64,000 bases of DNA, from contig NZ_VMSJ01000001.1 of NCBI RefSeq assembly GCF_007713705.1, positions 186,001 through 250,000 of the forward strand. The letters run 5' to 3'. A model generated the notes under the pieces. It did no database searches. It saw only the letters and a program-made list of their open reading frames with translations, and was not told the origin of the DNA. Each line of letters begins with the position of its first letter. Position 1 is the stretch's first letter. Positions 51,192 to 60,936 of the stretch are shown here, piece by piece. Source of the DNA: Salinicoccus cyprini (GTDB lineage: Bacteria; Bacillota; Bacilli; Staphylococcales; Salinicoccaceae). A program made the position numbers and the translations under genes.

Positions 51192-51982
51192 TAGATATTC
51201 ATAACCATGTACTGATTGGTATTGATGATGGACCGCAGACTGAAGAAGCGGCAGTCGCATTATTAAAGCAAGCCATTGATAATGGAATAACAGACATCAT
51301 TGCAACTCCCCACCATCACAGTGGGGCTTTCTTTAATTCCGAAAGTAAGATTATAGAAAAAATGGAAGAGCTTACAAAGATAATAGAAAAACATCAACTA
51401 GACATCAAAGTGCATCCAGGTCAGGAAATACGTATCAACGGAGATATGGTGAGCGAACTGCAGTCTGGTGTCAGTCTCTCACTCAACCAATCGCAATATG
51501 TGCTGGTTGAGTTTTCATTTACAGATGTACCTAATTACGTGGAGAGCCTGTTATATGATTTGCAGATGAAGGGCTACATTCCTGTGATTGCACACCCAGA
51601 ACGATGTAAGCCAATCATTAAGAATCCTGATAGACTTTACGAAATTGTAGAGAAAGGGGCGATTGCCCAAATAACCGCCTCATCCATTACAGGAGCTTTA
51701 GGAGATGATTTGAAAGAAGTGAGTCTCAAAATGATTGAAAACAATCTGGCACACGTCATATCCAGTGATGCACATAGTGCCGAGATAAGGCCTTTCCTTC
51801 TAAAAAAAGCATATGATGTGGTATCTGAAGAGCTCGGAGAAAACTTTACAGAAGTTTTACAGTTTAATGCTGACGCTATCCTTCATAATAAGGAAGTGAG
51901 AGTAAAGCCACCACAGAAGATGGAAACACAACAGAAGAAAGGCAAGAAGCAAAAGAAGAAAAAGTTTTTAGGACTATTTTAA
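51188..51982 (+). CDS. capC: Tyrosine-protein phosphatase, PHP type
   Basis: 264 residues, TTG start overlapping the capB stop by 4 bases. PHP-family metal motifs: IDIHNHV (His 5 and 7), TPHHHSG, HPGQEIR, IAHPERC and SSDAHS. CapC/YwqE removes phosphate from the CapB Tyr cluster. The last 25 residues are a Lys-rich tail (KKGKKQKKKK) absent from the usual short form, which may bind the membrane or nucleic acid. Confidence 0.93.
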   Translation: MIDIHNHVLIGIDDGPQTEEAAVALLKQAIDNGITDIIATPHHHSGAFFNSESKIIEKMEELTKIIEKHQLDIKVHPGQEIRINGDMVSELQSGVSLSLNQSQYVLVEFSFTDVPNYVESLLYDLQMKGYIPVIAHPERCKPIIKNPDRLYEIVEKGAIAQITASSITGALGDDLKEVSLKMIENNLAHVISSDAHSAEIRPFLLKKAYDVVSEELGENFTEVLQFNADAILHNKEVRVKPPQKMETQQKKGKKQKKKKFLGLF

Positions 51983-52002
51983 ACGGAAAGAAGCGTGAAG
52001 TT

Positions 52003-53808
52003 ATGGGAGCGAAAGAACGTTATATTCTTCTCCTGATCATTGATTCAATCATAGTATCATTTTCAGTATTTATCGGTTATTACATATTGGCACCCTTTTT
52101 CTTGGAATACACTTGGCCTGTATTGCTGGTTACATCATTAATTCTCCTCATCAGTCATCATGTATTTGCTTATGTGTTTAACTTATACCACCGAGCATGG
52201 GAGTATGCGAGTGTAAGGGAGCTAATGGCGATTGCTCAAGCAGTAACAGCCTCAATTATTACTACATATATTTTAAATATATTACTATTTCAAACGACAT
52301 TTACTAGATTGATGATTATTACATGGATGATGCATCTTATACTAATAGGTGGATCTAGGCTTTCTTGGAGAGTGGCAAGACATCGCGTGACTGGTAAGAC
52401 AAATGGTGATAAAGAAATGAAAAGGACTTTAATAGTTGGTGCCGGTAAGGGTGGGTCACTACTAATTAAACAGATGCTTGATACTCCAGTAATGGGAATG
52501 ACACCTGTCGTTGCGGTAGATGATGATCCATCAAAACAAAAAATGGAACTTGCTGGGGGGGTTAAAGTTGAAGGGGCTAGAGAAAATATTGCCCATCTCA
52601 TTAAAAAATATGCGATTAAGAAGGTCCTTATTGCAATTCCATCTTTAAGTAAAACTGAACTTAATAACATATATGATATGGCAAATGACGAAAGTGTAGA
52701 AGTAATGATTATGCCAAATATTGACGATGTAATGTCTGGCCGTATAGAGGTTAATGAACTGAAAAAAGTAGAAGTAGAAGATTTACTTGGTCGTGAACCA
52801 GTAGAGTTGGATGCGCAAGGTATTGAAGACGAGATTAGAGATAAAACTATATTGGTGACTGGTGCTGGGGGGAGCATAGGTTCTGAAATAGTTAGACAAA
52901 TAACTAAGTTTCAGCCGAGAAAGATAATTTTAGTTGGACATGGAGAAAATAGTATATATACAATTTTGGAAGAAATGATACTCCTCAAAAATAATACGGA
53001 ATATATACCTATAATTGCTGACGTACAAGATCGTGAAAGAATCTTTGCAATTTTTGAAATGTATGAACCTAATATTATATATCACGCAGCTGCCCATAAA
53101 CATGTTCCATTAATGGAATTTAATCCGACAGAAGCAGTAAAGAACAATATTATGGGAACGAAGAATGCAGCAGAAGCTGCGTGTTATCATAAAGCTAGTA
53201 AGTTTGTGATGATTTCAACAGATAAAGCAGTTAATCCTCCAAATGTAATGGGAGCTACTAAACGTATTGCTGAGATGGTTGTTCAATCGCTTAATGATGA
53301 GTACGAAGATACAACGCTTGTGGCAGTGAGGTTTGGAAATGTATTAGGAAGTCGTGGGTCAGTAATCCCTAAATTTAAAAAGCAAATTGAAATGGGTGGT
53401 CCTATAACTGTGACAGACGCGAGAATGACAAGGTATTTTATGACTATACCAGAAGCTTCAAGGCTCGTTATACAAGCTGGCATGCTTGCTAAAGGAGGAG
53501 AAGTATTTGTTTTGGATATGGGAGAGCCAGTTAGAATAGTAACTCTTGCTAGAAAAATGATACATTTGAGTGGGTTTAAAGAAGAAGAGATAGGCATCAA
53601 TTTTTCAGGTATAAGGCCAGGAGAAAAACTATACGAAGAGCTATTAAATGAGGAAGAAGTTCATCCTCAACAAGTTTATGAAAAGATATATCGAGGTAAG
53701 TCACCGAAAATACCATATAAGGTCTTAGAAAAAAAAATTAACGCGTTTTACTCAAAAAAACTAAACAAAGAAGATTTAATTAGTTTTGCAAATGAAAGGA
53801 GATTATAA
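52003..53808 (+). CDS. capD: Nucleotide-sugar 4,6-dehydratase/epimerase, membrane form (CapD/PglF-like)
   Basis: 601 residues. The first 120 residues hold four membrane helices, then a nucleotide-binding domain (GAGKGGSLL) and, from about residue 280, a short-chain dehydrogenase domain with GAGGSIGSEI and TDKAVNPPNVMGATKR, the active-site block in which the usual Tyr is Met in this subfamily. Such enzymes convert UDP-GlcNAc to a 4-keto-6-deoxy sugar, the start of deoxy amino sugars in the repeat unit. It is where the sequence becomes strongly AT-rich. The next gene starts on its last base. Confidence 0.93.
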   Translation: MGAKERYILLLIIDSIIVSFSVFIGYYILAPFFLEYTWPVLLVTSLILLISHHVFAYVFNLYHRAWEYASVRELMAIAQAVTASIITTYILNILLFQTTFTRLMIITWMMHLILIGGSRLSWRVARHRVTGKTNGDKEMKRTLIVGAGKGGSLLIKQMLDTPVMGMTPVVAVDDDPSKQKMELAGGVKVEGARENIAHLIKKYAIKKVLIAIPSLSKTELNNIYDMANDESVEVMIMPNIDDVMSGRIEVNELKKVEVEDLLGREPVELDAQGIEDEIRDKTILVTGAGGSIGSEIVRQITKFQPRKIILVGHGENSIYTILEEMILLKNNTEYIPIIADVQDRERIFAIFEMYEPNIIYHAAAHKHVPLMEFNPTEAVKNNIMGTKNAAEAACYHKASKFVMISTDKAVNPPNVMGATKRIAEMVVQSLNDEYEDTTLVAVRFGNVLGSRGSVIPKFKKQIEMGGPITVTDARMTRYFMTIPEASRLVIQAGMLAKGGEVFVLDMGEPVRIVTLARKMIHLSGFKEEEIGINFSGIRPGEKLYEELLNEEEVHPQQVYEKIYRGKSPKIPYKVLEKKINAFYSKKLNKEDLISFANERRL

Positions 53809-55049
53809 TGAAGAAATATCATGAGTTTTTACAGCTTGGATTTATTTCAAAATCATACAGTGTTAAAGACAATATCAGTCTTAACTATGAATATAATGGC
53901 AATTTTAGTGAAATGGATGAAAGAAAATTATTGAACGAAGGATACGATATCTTACGTAAGGATATTAAGAAGCAAATAAACGTGGGTAAGGATTTAGTTG
54001 TTCCTATTAGTGGAGGCTTAGACAGTAGGCTTATACTATCTGCAATTTTAGAATTTAAAAATGCAGATAGTATAAAAACTTATACTTATGGAACTCCTGG
54101 TACACTAGACTACGAAATAGGCAATAAAATTGCTGCTACCACAGGTACTAACCATAGAAACTTAGACTTATCAAGTGCTGAATACAAATATGAAGATTTA
54201 ATAGATTACAGTCAGAAAGTCGATAATCCAACAGTAATGTTTCATAATTTATCTTTAAGTCTTATGGATTTAAGTGAAAGTTCAATTTTAGTAAGTGGAT
54301 TTTTGGGTGATGTGGTAAGCGGTAAACGTCTAGAATTCCTCGACGAAAGTAAATTAGAAAGCAGAAAAAGATACTTTAGAAATATGACACTACGAAATAA
54401 GTTTGATGTTGAAAATGAAGATATCATAAATTATTTGTCCGAGAATACAAATTACGAGGATTTAGATAATTTAACTGAGTTTGAAAAGCTATACATATTA
54501 GACTATAATCTTAAATCTAATTACAACCATGTTTTAGGTTACATTGATATGGATAAAGTATATACTCCTTTTTATAACACGGACTTCATGAATTTTTTAC
54601 TATCACTACCAGCTTCTTATAGACAAAATCAAAGCTATTACAAAAAATTAATATTCGAAAAAGCGTCTACGTATTTAAATGAAGTTCCTCTTAAAAACTT
54701 CTATGGAACAAAATACTACTCTAAAAATTATTCTCGCTATTTCCATAGAACTAAGAATGCAATCAAACATAGGATTAGCAAAAAGTCTAACCACTTTAAT
54801 AGTCCTTATATAAACTATGTTGATTTCAGAAAAAAAATAATATTAGACAAGAATTTCAAAAGATTGTTATTAGGACTATTAGGAGACTTAAGAGAAAGAG
54901 GTGTGAATAATTATAATAGTGAAATAGAAAGAGCAATTGAGGAAATTAACACGAACAATATCACACATCCCTATAATTATTTATTACTATGCTCGCTAGA
55001 GATATATTTAAAACAAGGTAGAATGACTTTAGATGAAAGTATTCATTAA
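53808..55049 (+). CDS. Asparagine-synthetase-like amide ligase in capsule operon, no amidotransferase domain
   Basis: 413 residues; the ATG overlaps the capD stop by one base (TAATG). The N-terminal 60 residues are too short for a glutaminase domain. The pyrophosphate loop SGGLDSR is at 68-74, closer to the standard than in the paralogs of the left locus, followed by TYTYGTPGTLDYE and FLGDVVSG. It probably adenylates the carboxyl of a uronic acid in the repeat unit and forms an amide with ammonia or an amine; known parallels are the asparagine-synthetase-like enzymes of O-antigen loci that amidate uronic acids. It ends inside the wzx start (17-base overlap). Confidence 0.82.
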   Translation: MKKYHEFLQLGFISKSYSVKDNISLNYEYNGNFSEMDERKLLNEGYDILRKDIKKQINVGKDLVVPISGGLDSRLILSAILEFKNADSIKTYTYGTPGTLDYEIGNKIAATTGTNHRNLDLSSAEYKYEDLIDYSQKVDNPTVMFHNLSLSLMDLSESSILVSGFLGDVVSGKRLEFLDESKLESRKRYFRNMTLRNKFDVENEDIINYLSENTNYEDLDNLTEFEKLYILDYNLKSNYNHVLGYIDMDKVYTPFYNTDFMNFLLSLPASYRQNQSYYKKLIFEKASTYLNEVPLKNFYGTKYYSKNYSRYFHRTKNAIKHRISKKSNHFNSPYINYVDFRKKIILDKNFKRLLLGLLGDLRERGVNNYNSEIERAIEEINTNNITHPYNYLLLCSLEIYLKQGRMTLDESIH

Positions 55050-56256
55050 AAACCTATTTACGTTAATGACCGGTACTTTGGCCGGTCAAGCTATAATAAT
55101 ATTGACTATGCCAATTATTAGTAGAATATATTCACCTGCAAGCTTTGGAATATATTCATCCACAGTTGCGATAATTAATATTATTGCAGTAGCTACAACA
55201 TTAAGGTACGAAATAGCAATAGCTATTAGTAAAGATCTCAAAGAACGCTACATATTATTTTCACTTTCATTAATTGTAAATGTACTTTTTACTATAGCAC
55301 TTGCAATCATCTTACTTCTTGTAAACTTTCTCTTTTCAATGTTTAGTTATTTTATAATATTTTATATAGTAATAAGTGTTTTCTTAATCGGATTGTTACA
55401 AATATTTACAAATATCGGGGTGAGTTACAATGAGTTTAAGGTAGTTTCATTCACAAAGTTTTCCCAATCTTTTACACAAGTTTTAATACAATTGGTAGGA
55501 TATTTTTTTAAAGAAAACTCATTTTTTCTCTTTTTAGGATATACCTTCGGAAAAGCAAATGGTCTAACCTTATTAGCTAATAAAACTTATAGCCACCTTA
55601 ATATAAAACTTCTTAGCAAAAAAGAGTTAAAAAAAGTTGCATATAAGTTTAGAAGATTTCCGTTATATGTATTACCATCTTCGCTGATAAATGCGTTTAC
55701 CTCAAACATAGTTGTTATTTTAATTTTAGTAGTTTATGGCGGGTTTTACGCTGGTATATACGGGTTTGTTATGAGGATTATAAATGCACCTTCTCAGTTA
55801 ATCAGTAAAAGTTTCAATAATGCGCTTTATAAATTTTCGCATGATAGTAATATTCATCAATTGAGAAAAGTATATCTAATTACGGCAAGTTCTATTGCAA
55901 TTTTTATTAGTTTAATACTTTTGATTTTTCTTAGTGTTAAAATTAATATATTTACCTTCTTTTTTGGTGAAGAATGGGCATATGTTAACAAAATAATAAC
56001 CCCTTTATTATTTATGATGATTTTTCAATTTTCTGTAATACCTCTCTCAGAAATCTTAACTATTTTGAATAAGCAAAATATTAAACTAGCTTGGGATATT
56101 ATTAAATTATTTATAACACTAGCCCTATTTTTCATGGCTTCGATTAAATTTATAGAATTTAATAATCTAATACTAATATATTCTATTTTAATGAGTTGTC
56201 TTTATATTCTTTTACACTATTTTATTGTAAAAGAACTTTATAAAAAATATAAATGA
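55033..56256 (+). CDS. wzx: Capsule repeat-unit flippase
   Basis: 407 residues with about 12 membrane helices and TLAGQAIIILTMPIISRIYSP at the start, the hallmark of polysaccharide flippases (MOP superfamily). It moves the lipid-linked repeat unit across the membrane. The start lies 17 bases inside the previous gene. A decayed IS30 gene separates it from the polymerase gene. Very AT-rich. Confidence 0.9.
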   Translation: MKVFIKNLFTLMTGTLAGQAIIILTMPIISRIYSPASFGIYSSTVAIINIIAVATTLRYEIAIAISKDLKERYILFSLSLIVNVLFTIALAIILLLVNFLFSMFSYFIIFYIVISVFLIGLLQIFTNIGVSYNEFKVVSFTKFSQSFTQVLIQLVGYFFKENSFFLFLGYTFGKANGLTLLANKTYSHLNIKLLSKKELKKVAYKFRRFPLYVLPSSLINAFTSNIVVILILVVYGGFYAGIYGFVMRIINAPSQLISKSFNNALYKFSHDSNIHQLRKVYLITASSIAIFISLILLIFLSVKINIFTFFFGEEWAYVNKIITPLLFMMIFQFSVIPLSEILTILNKQNIKLAWDIIKLFITLALFFMASIKFIEFNNLILIYSILMSCLYILLHYFIVKELYKKYK

Positions 56257-56387
56257 ATTCTTCCAATATTATTTAGCTTAAAAAAGTTTTTAATAAATGA
56301 CGATTGTAAAATTAACCTATAAACATAAAAAGGTTTGCGTATGATACACTCAAAATGATTTTCCGACAAAAGAAATCTGAGGAGTGA

Positions 56388-57261
56388 TCATGCACGACCC
56401 ATACCCACCTATCTTGCTACTGATGAACTGGTATTCATAGAAGCCTATTTCTATCACGGCACCCCCGTGTACTAGATTGCGAAACGACGTAGTCGTGCCC
56501 GGCAGATAGTCCACACTGTCACCATGCATTTCAAGGCGGGGCGCATCGTTATAGAATGCTATCAGCGTCAAAAGAAAAACAAAAACGCTGTGATAGAAAA
56601 CGGATTATCCTACCAATCGACCAGAAAAATTTATTTAAGTAGGTGGCTCAGGACTGGACGCCGGATGTCATCGGCGGGATGTCAGGCCTTCAGACGAAAC
56701 ATCTCCGAAAGAATAAATGACTATGCGACGAATAATAAGGAATTTGGCCAACTCGAAGGCGACACCATTGTCAGGGTGCGACACAAGAGTGCTGTCATCA
56801 CACTGGTTGAACGCCAATCCAAGATTATTATCACGATAAAACCCCAAAGCCGGACGGGCAAGGCCATCAAAACCGCCATCAACGCTTGCTGACACGGAAT
56901 TACCAGAAATTTGTTCATATTCATCGCCTTCGACTGTAGTAAGAAATTCTCAAACTGGCACTCGATGAGCAACCAGAATAATCTATCCATCTACTTTACT
57001 GATCCGGGAATGCCGTCACACCGAGGATTGGATGAATATTCCAATGGACTGCTCAGAAAAGCCGAACTGCCTAAAGACATGGATTTCACCACGGCCGATG
57101 AGACTTTTGTCTCGTCCGTAGTTGCAAGAAGAAACTACGTACCGAGAAATCATTGGACTACCTACCGTTACCGTTGGAAGTGTTTTTTAGTTACATGGGT
57201 GATAAGCAACTATCTAGCTTATTTTGACAAACGAAAAGACACAAAAAAGAGAGTATATTAG
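56388..57261 (+). pseudogene. Decayed IS30-family transposase
   Basis: Pieces of an IS30 transposase lie in order in different frames: TDELVFIEAYFYHGTPVY broken by an in-frame TAG at 56473-56475, then KAGRIVIECYQRQ, EGDTIVRVRHKSAVITLVERQSK (first Asp), LTRNYQKFVHIH in another frame after a stop near 56890, FDCSKKFSNW (second Asp), and DEYSNGLLRK (Glu of the DDE triad). At least three disruptions, so the element is dead. I found no clear terminal inverted repeats. It sits between wzx and wzy and may mark how the AT-rich cassette was assembled. Confidence 0.85.
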
Positions 57262-57403
57262 CAATTATATAATGAGAAATAAGATGGTGTTCTCTGATTT
57301 ATAAAACAAGTTTTATAGTTTTATAATTATATGGATTATAATTTTAATGAAAATACTAGTTATTAAGAATTGTTATCACGCTAATTTATAATATATATTG
57401 TAT

Positions 57404-57410
57404 AAGGAGG
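57404..57410 (+). promoter_or_regulatory. Orphan ribosome-binding-like AAGGAGG
   Basis: A perfect AAGGAGG with no start codon nearby, between the IS remnant and wzy; perhaps what is left of a lost gene start. Confidence 0.3.
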
Positions 57411-57437
57411 TCTATATAAATAGTAGAAAGTGCTAAA

Positions 57438-57446
57438 TGATATAAT
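57438..57446 (+). promoter_or_regulatory. Extended -10 promoter upstream of wzy
   Basis: TGATATAAT, a TG-extended -10 box about 28 bases before the start of wzy; it could restore transcription after the insertion remnant. Confidence 0.4.
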
Positions 57447-57473
57447 TAATAAGATTTAAAGGGGATTTTAATA

Positions 57474-58823
57474 ATGAGTTTATTAGAAAATAATGAAAAA
57501 ATAATTTTATTTTGTGTGATTATGTTTAACTTTCTTATTTTTTTAATCATAGGAAATTTATTACTTAAATCACAAAGTAAATTAAAATTTCTTCACCCTG
57601 GTTGGATTATTTTAGTATCCCTTTTTCTTTATAGCCAGATTACACCTATATATTTATTATTTGTTAATATTACTAATATTTCTAATCAAATTTTTCTTTC
57701 GCTATATAATTTTAATGACTTTTTGAAAATATACTTATTATATACTTTTGTTGCAATTCTCATCTTATTATGCGAAATATTTATTTTATATTATTTAAAA
57801 GATAAGAAAGAAGAAAAATTAAAGCTGAAGATAAATCTCTCAAAAAGTTTAGCAGTTCTCTATATAGGATTTTTCTTATTTGCTCTGGCTGTTGTAATGT
57901 TTATTTATAGTTATAATAGCTTAGTAAATATAAATGCCAATTTAATTTTCGATAAAGTTGAAAGAATTGAAAGCAATAACATTAGCTCTTTAATTAGCTA
58001 CATAAATCTATATATGGCTTCTTTTATTTTCTTATTTATTGCGTTTTTTAATTCCAATAATAAAGGGCTTAAAACAAGCATTATTTTTCTTTTTATAGTA
58101 GCTAGTCTAGTAGTTTTTTATATGGGAACTACTCTTCAAGTATTATTAATGATAATAGCGTTTGTTTACATCGGAAAAGCTTTCGATAAAGTTAACGTAG
58201 CTAAAACGATTAAGTATATTATTGTTATTCTACCTATCTTCTTTGTCCTAATGAATGTTTCTGAAACATATAGAGAATACAAATTAAATTTAACCGATAA
58301 CTTCACAATATTTAGTTTACCTGATTTAACTACTTTTGAAAGTGTCACTGGCTTTATTTCAGGATTGATACTTTTGAATTCAGATTACATTATAGAAAGC
58401 TATGGATTGATAGATTTTGTATTAGGACTTTTCCCTGGGTCAATCCTGAATTTTATCAATTATGAACATATACCAATGACGACATTAATAGATAATTCTT
58501 TTGCTGTTTCTTCTTATAGTACTTATGTTCCGACTTTACCTGTGAGTATGTTACCTTATATAGAGTTATCCGTAATAATAATTCCTTTAATCTATTTAAT
58601 AGCATTTTTCATAATTAATATCCTAACTTCACGAAGCATAAGTTTATTTGTAATATCTACAATATTTTATATTGATCTTTTCTATATGATTAGAATAAAT
58701 ATTGAAGCATGGCTAGGTAAACTAAGATTAGATATTTTTGTACTTTTAACATTTATTATATTATATAAAATAAGTGAAAAAATTCTCAGGAAATACATAT
58801 CTGTTAGGAGGATAAAAATATGA
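57474..58823 (+). CDS. wzy: Capsule repeat-unit polymerase
   Basis: 449 residues behind AAAGGGG, about 12 membrane helices, with hydrophobic content and lack of soluble domains typical of Wzy polymerases that join repeat units outside the membrane. Primary sequence of such proteins is poorly conserved, so assignment rests on topology and on position between the flippase and glycosyltransferase genes. The next gene starts on its last 4 bases. Confidence 0.75.
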   Translation: MSLLENNEKIILFCVIMFNFLIFLIIGNLLLKSQSKLKFLHPGWIILVSLFLYSQITPIYLLFVNITNISNQIFLSLYNFNDFLKIYLLYTFVAILILLCEIFILYYLKDKKEEKLKLKINLSKSLAVLYIGFFLFALAVVMFIYSYNSLVNINANLIFDKVERIESNNISSLISYINLYMASFIFLFIAFFNSNNKGLKTSIIFLFIVASLVVFYMGTTLQVLLMIIAFVYIGKAFDKVNVAKTIKYIIVILPIFFVLMNVSETYREYKLNLTDNFTIFSLPDLTTFESVTGFISGLILLNSDYIIESYGLIDFVLGLFPGSILNFINYEHIPMTTLIDNSFAVSSYSTYVPTLPVSMLPYIELSVIIIPLIYLIAFFIINILTSRSISLFVISTIFYIDLFYMIRINIEAWLGKLRLDIFVLLTFIILYKISEKILRKYISVRRIKI

Positions 58824-59917
58824 AGTTAGTGTATATTTCAAGCTCGATACTATTTTCTGGAAGTGCGAACTCACTTCATGTTATGAAAATGGCCAACAGT
58901 CTTTCTAAAAATGTTAATAATGTTACTTTAGTAGTAAGAGGTGTTCTTAATAAAGAAAACTATTATGAATACTATGATGTAACACAGAATTTTAAAGTGA
59001 TAAATTTTAACGTGTATAAGCACAAAATATTGGCACCTTTCATGTATATGTCCAAAGTGTTTATTAATTTTTATAAATTAACAAAGGAGCAAGATACATA
59101 CTTTTTTGGTAGAGATCTTTTGTCATTAGCTGGTTTATCATTATTCACAAGAAATATAGCAATTGAAGTTCATGATATTCCTAAATCTTTAATTAAGAAG
59201 TTTATTTTAAAAAAAGCAGTAAAGTATAATAAGTTTAAAAAAGTGGTCGTTATAACTGATTCTCTAAAAAGGGACTTAATTAATCTCACAAAAATTGAAG
59301 AAAATAGAATAATTGTTTTGCATGATGGATCAGATATTCACTCTTTTTCAAAATTTGAAGATAAAAATCAAATAGGATACATTGGAAGTGTGAATCGAGG
59401 TAGAGGTATTGAATTGATAGTAGAATTAGCGACAATACATTCCGATAAAAAATTCCACATTGTTGGAGGCACTGAAAATGATTTGAGAAATAAACTTGAA
59501 ATAGATATGATTCCTAAAAATCTCATTTGTCATGGTTATTTATCTCAAAAAAAAGTGAAAACACTAGTTGAGAAATTTTATGTTGTTTTAGCACCTTATC
59601 AAGAAAAAGTTGGAGTTGTTAAAAAAGGAATAGATACCTCTAGGTGGATGTCTCCAATCAAACTATTCGAATATATGTCATATGGGAAGGCAATTATAGT
59701 TTCTGATTTACCAGTCTTAAAAGAAGTAATTAGAGATAATTTTAATGGGTTGATAGCTAATCCAAGCGATATCGAAGAATGGTCAAGAAAAATTGATTTA
59801 CTGTATAAAGATGAAAGCACACATGCTGAAATAAAAAGTAATGCATATAATACCTTGGTTGAAAACTATACATGGGATAAACGAGCAGTATCAATAATAG
59901 AAGAGGTGCAAAACTAA
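58820..59917 (+). CDS. Glycosyltransferase family 4
   Basis: 365 residues behind TTAGGAGG. KLVYISSSILFSG-x-A at the start, VLHDGSD, GYIGSVNRGRGIELIV and SPIKLFEYMSYGKAII (acidic donor motif) show a GT4 enzyme. It adds one sugar of the capsule repeat unit on the cytoplasmic side of the membrane. It overlaps wzy by 4 bases and is followed after 2 bases by an epimerase gene. Specificity unknown. Confidence 0.85.
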   Translation: MKLVYISSSILFSGSANSLHVMKMANSLSKNVNNVTLVVRGVLNKENYYEYYDVTQNFKVINFNVYKHKILAPFMYMSKVFINFYKLTKEQDTYFFGRDLLSLAGLSLFTRNIAIEVHDIPKSLIKKFILKKAVKYNKFKKVVVITDSLKRDLINLTKIEENRIIVLHDGSDIHSFSKFEDKNQIGYIGSVNRGRGIELIVELATIHSDKKFHIVGGTENDLRNKLEIDMIPKNLICHGYLSQKKVKTLVEKFYVVLAPYQEKVGVVKKGIDTSRWMSPIKLFEYMSYGKAIIVSDLPVLKEVIRDNFNGLIANPSDIEEWSRKIDLLYKDESTHAEIKSNAYNTLVENYTWDKRAVSIIEEVQN

Positions 59918-59919
59918 TT

Positions 59920-60936
59920 ATGAAAATACTTATTACCGGAATAGCGGGCTTTATAGGATCACATCTTGCAAAAAGATTACTTAAAGAAAATCATGATGTC
60001 GTAGGTATTGATAATATAAACGACTACTATGATGTAAATTTAAAACGCAACCGCCTAAATACTCTACTTGAAGATAGTGTAAAAAATTATGAGACGAATC
60101 TTTCAGATAGTGAAGAAGTAATGGAAATATTTAATAAGGAAAAACCAGAAGTAGTAGTTAACCTTGCAGCACAAGCTGGTGTGAGATACAGTTTGGAAAA
60201 CCCTCATGCGTATATTACGAGCAATATAAATGGATTTATGAGCATTCTTGAAGGTTGTAGACATAATAACGTTGGCAATTTAATTTATGCATCGTCGAGC
60301 TCTGTCTATGGTGCTAACACTTCTAAGCCATTCTCAACTTCAGATAACATTGACCACCCCCTCAGTTTATATGCAGCAACTAAAAAGTCCAATGAATTAA
60401 TGGCTCATACTTATAGTCACTTATACAATTTACCTACAACAGGTTTACGATTTTTCACTGTGTATGGTCCTTGGGGTAGGCCTGATATGGCTCTCTTTAA
60501 ATTTACTGATGCTATTGTAAATGATAGAGAAATTGATGTTTATAACCATGGGAATATGATGAGAGACTTCACATATGTTGATGATATTGTCGAATCAATA
60601 ACTCGACTAGTAAATCGCCCTGCACAACCTAATCCTAAATGGCGCGGAGATAATCCTAATCCAAGTTATAGTTATGTTCCTTATAAAGTTTATAACATAG
60701 GTAATAATTCACCTGTACGTCTTATGGATTTTATAGAAGCTATTGAGAACAGAATAGGTAAGACTGCGAAGAAAAATTATATGGATCTTCAGGCAGGGGA
60801 CGTTCCTGAAACTTATGCAAACGTCGAAGACTTATACAACGATATCGAATTTAAGCCATCAACTAGGATACAGGATGGAGTAAACAACTTTGTGGATTGG
60901 TACTTAGAGTACTACGAGGTAAATGATAATCAATGA
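59920..60936 (+). CDS. UDP-glucuronate 4-epimerase-like nucleotide-sugar epimerase
   Basis: 338 residues. SDR motif GIAGFIGSH at 7-15, the SSSSVYG segment and YAATK catalytic Tyr and Lys, TVYGPWGRPDMALF, and VYNIGN-type C-terminus are closest to UDP-glucuronic acid 4-epimerases (CapI, LpsL), which make UDP-galacturonate. The VDNINDYYD-like segment GIDNINDYYDVNLK after the second strand is also typical of that group. It would supply another uronic acid to the capsule. Overlaps the next gene by 4 bases. Confidence 0.88.
   Translation: MKILITGIAGFIGSHLAKRLLKENHDVVGIDNINDYYDVNLKRNRLNTLLEDSVKNYETNLSDSEEVMEIFNKEKPEVVVNLAAQAGVRYSLENPHAYITSNINGFMSILEGCRHNNVGNLIYASSSSVYGANTSKPFSTSDNIDHPLSLYAATKKSNELMAHTYSHLYNLPTTGLRFFTVYGPWGRPDMALFKFTDAIVNDREIDVYNHGNMMRDFTYVDDIVESITRLVNRPAQPNPKWRGDNPNPSYSYVPYKVYNIGNNSPVRLMDFIEAIENRIGKTAKKNYMDLQAGDVPETYANVEDLYNDIEFKPSTRIQDGVNNFVDWYLEYYEVNDNQ

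Noticed and set aside
56257-57300. Terminal inverted repeats of the IS30 element
   Set aside because: I looked at both sides of the remnant and found no matching ends; only the decayed coding part is reported.
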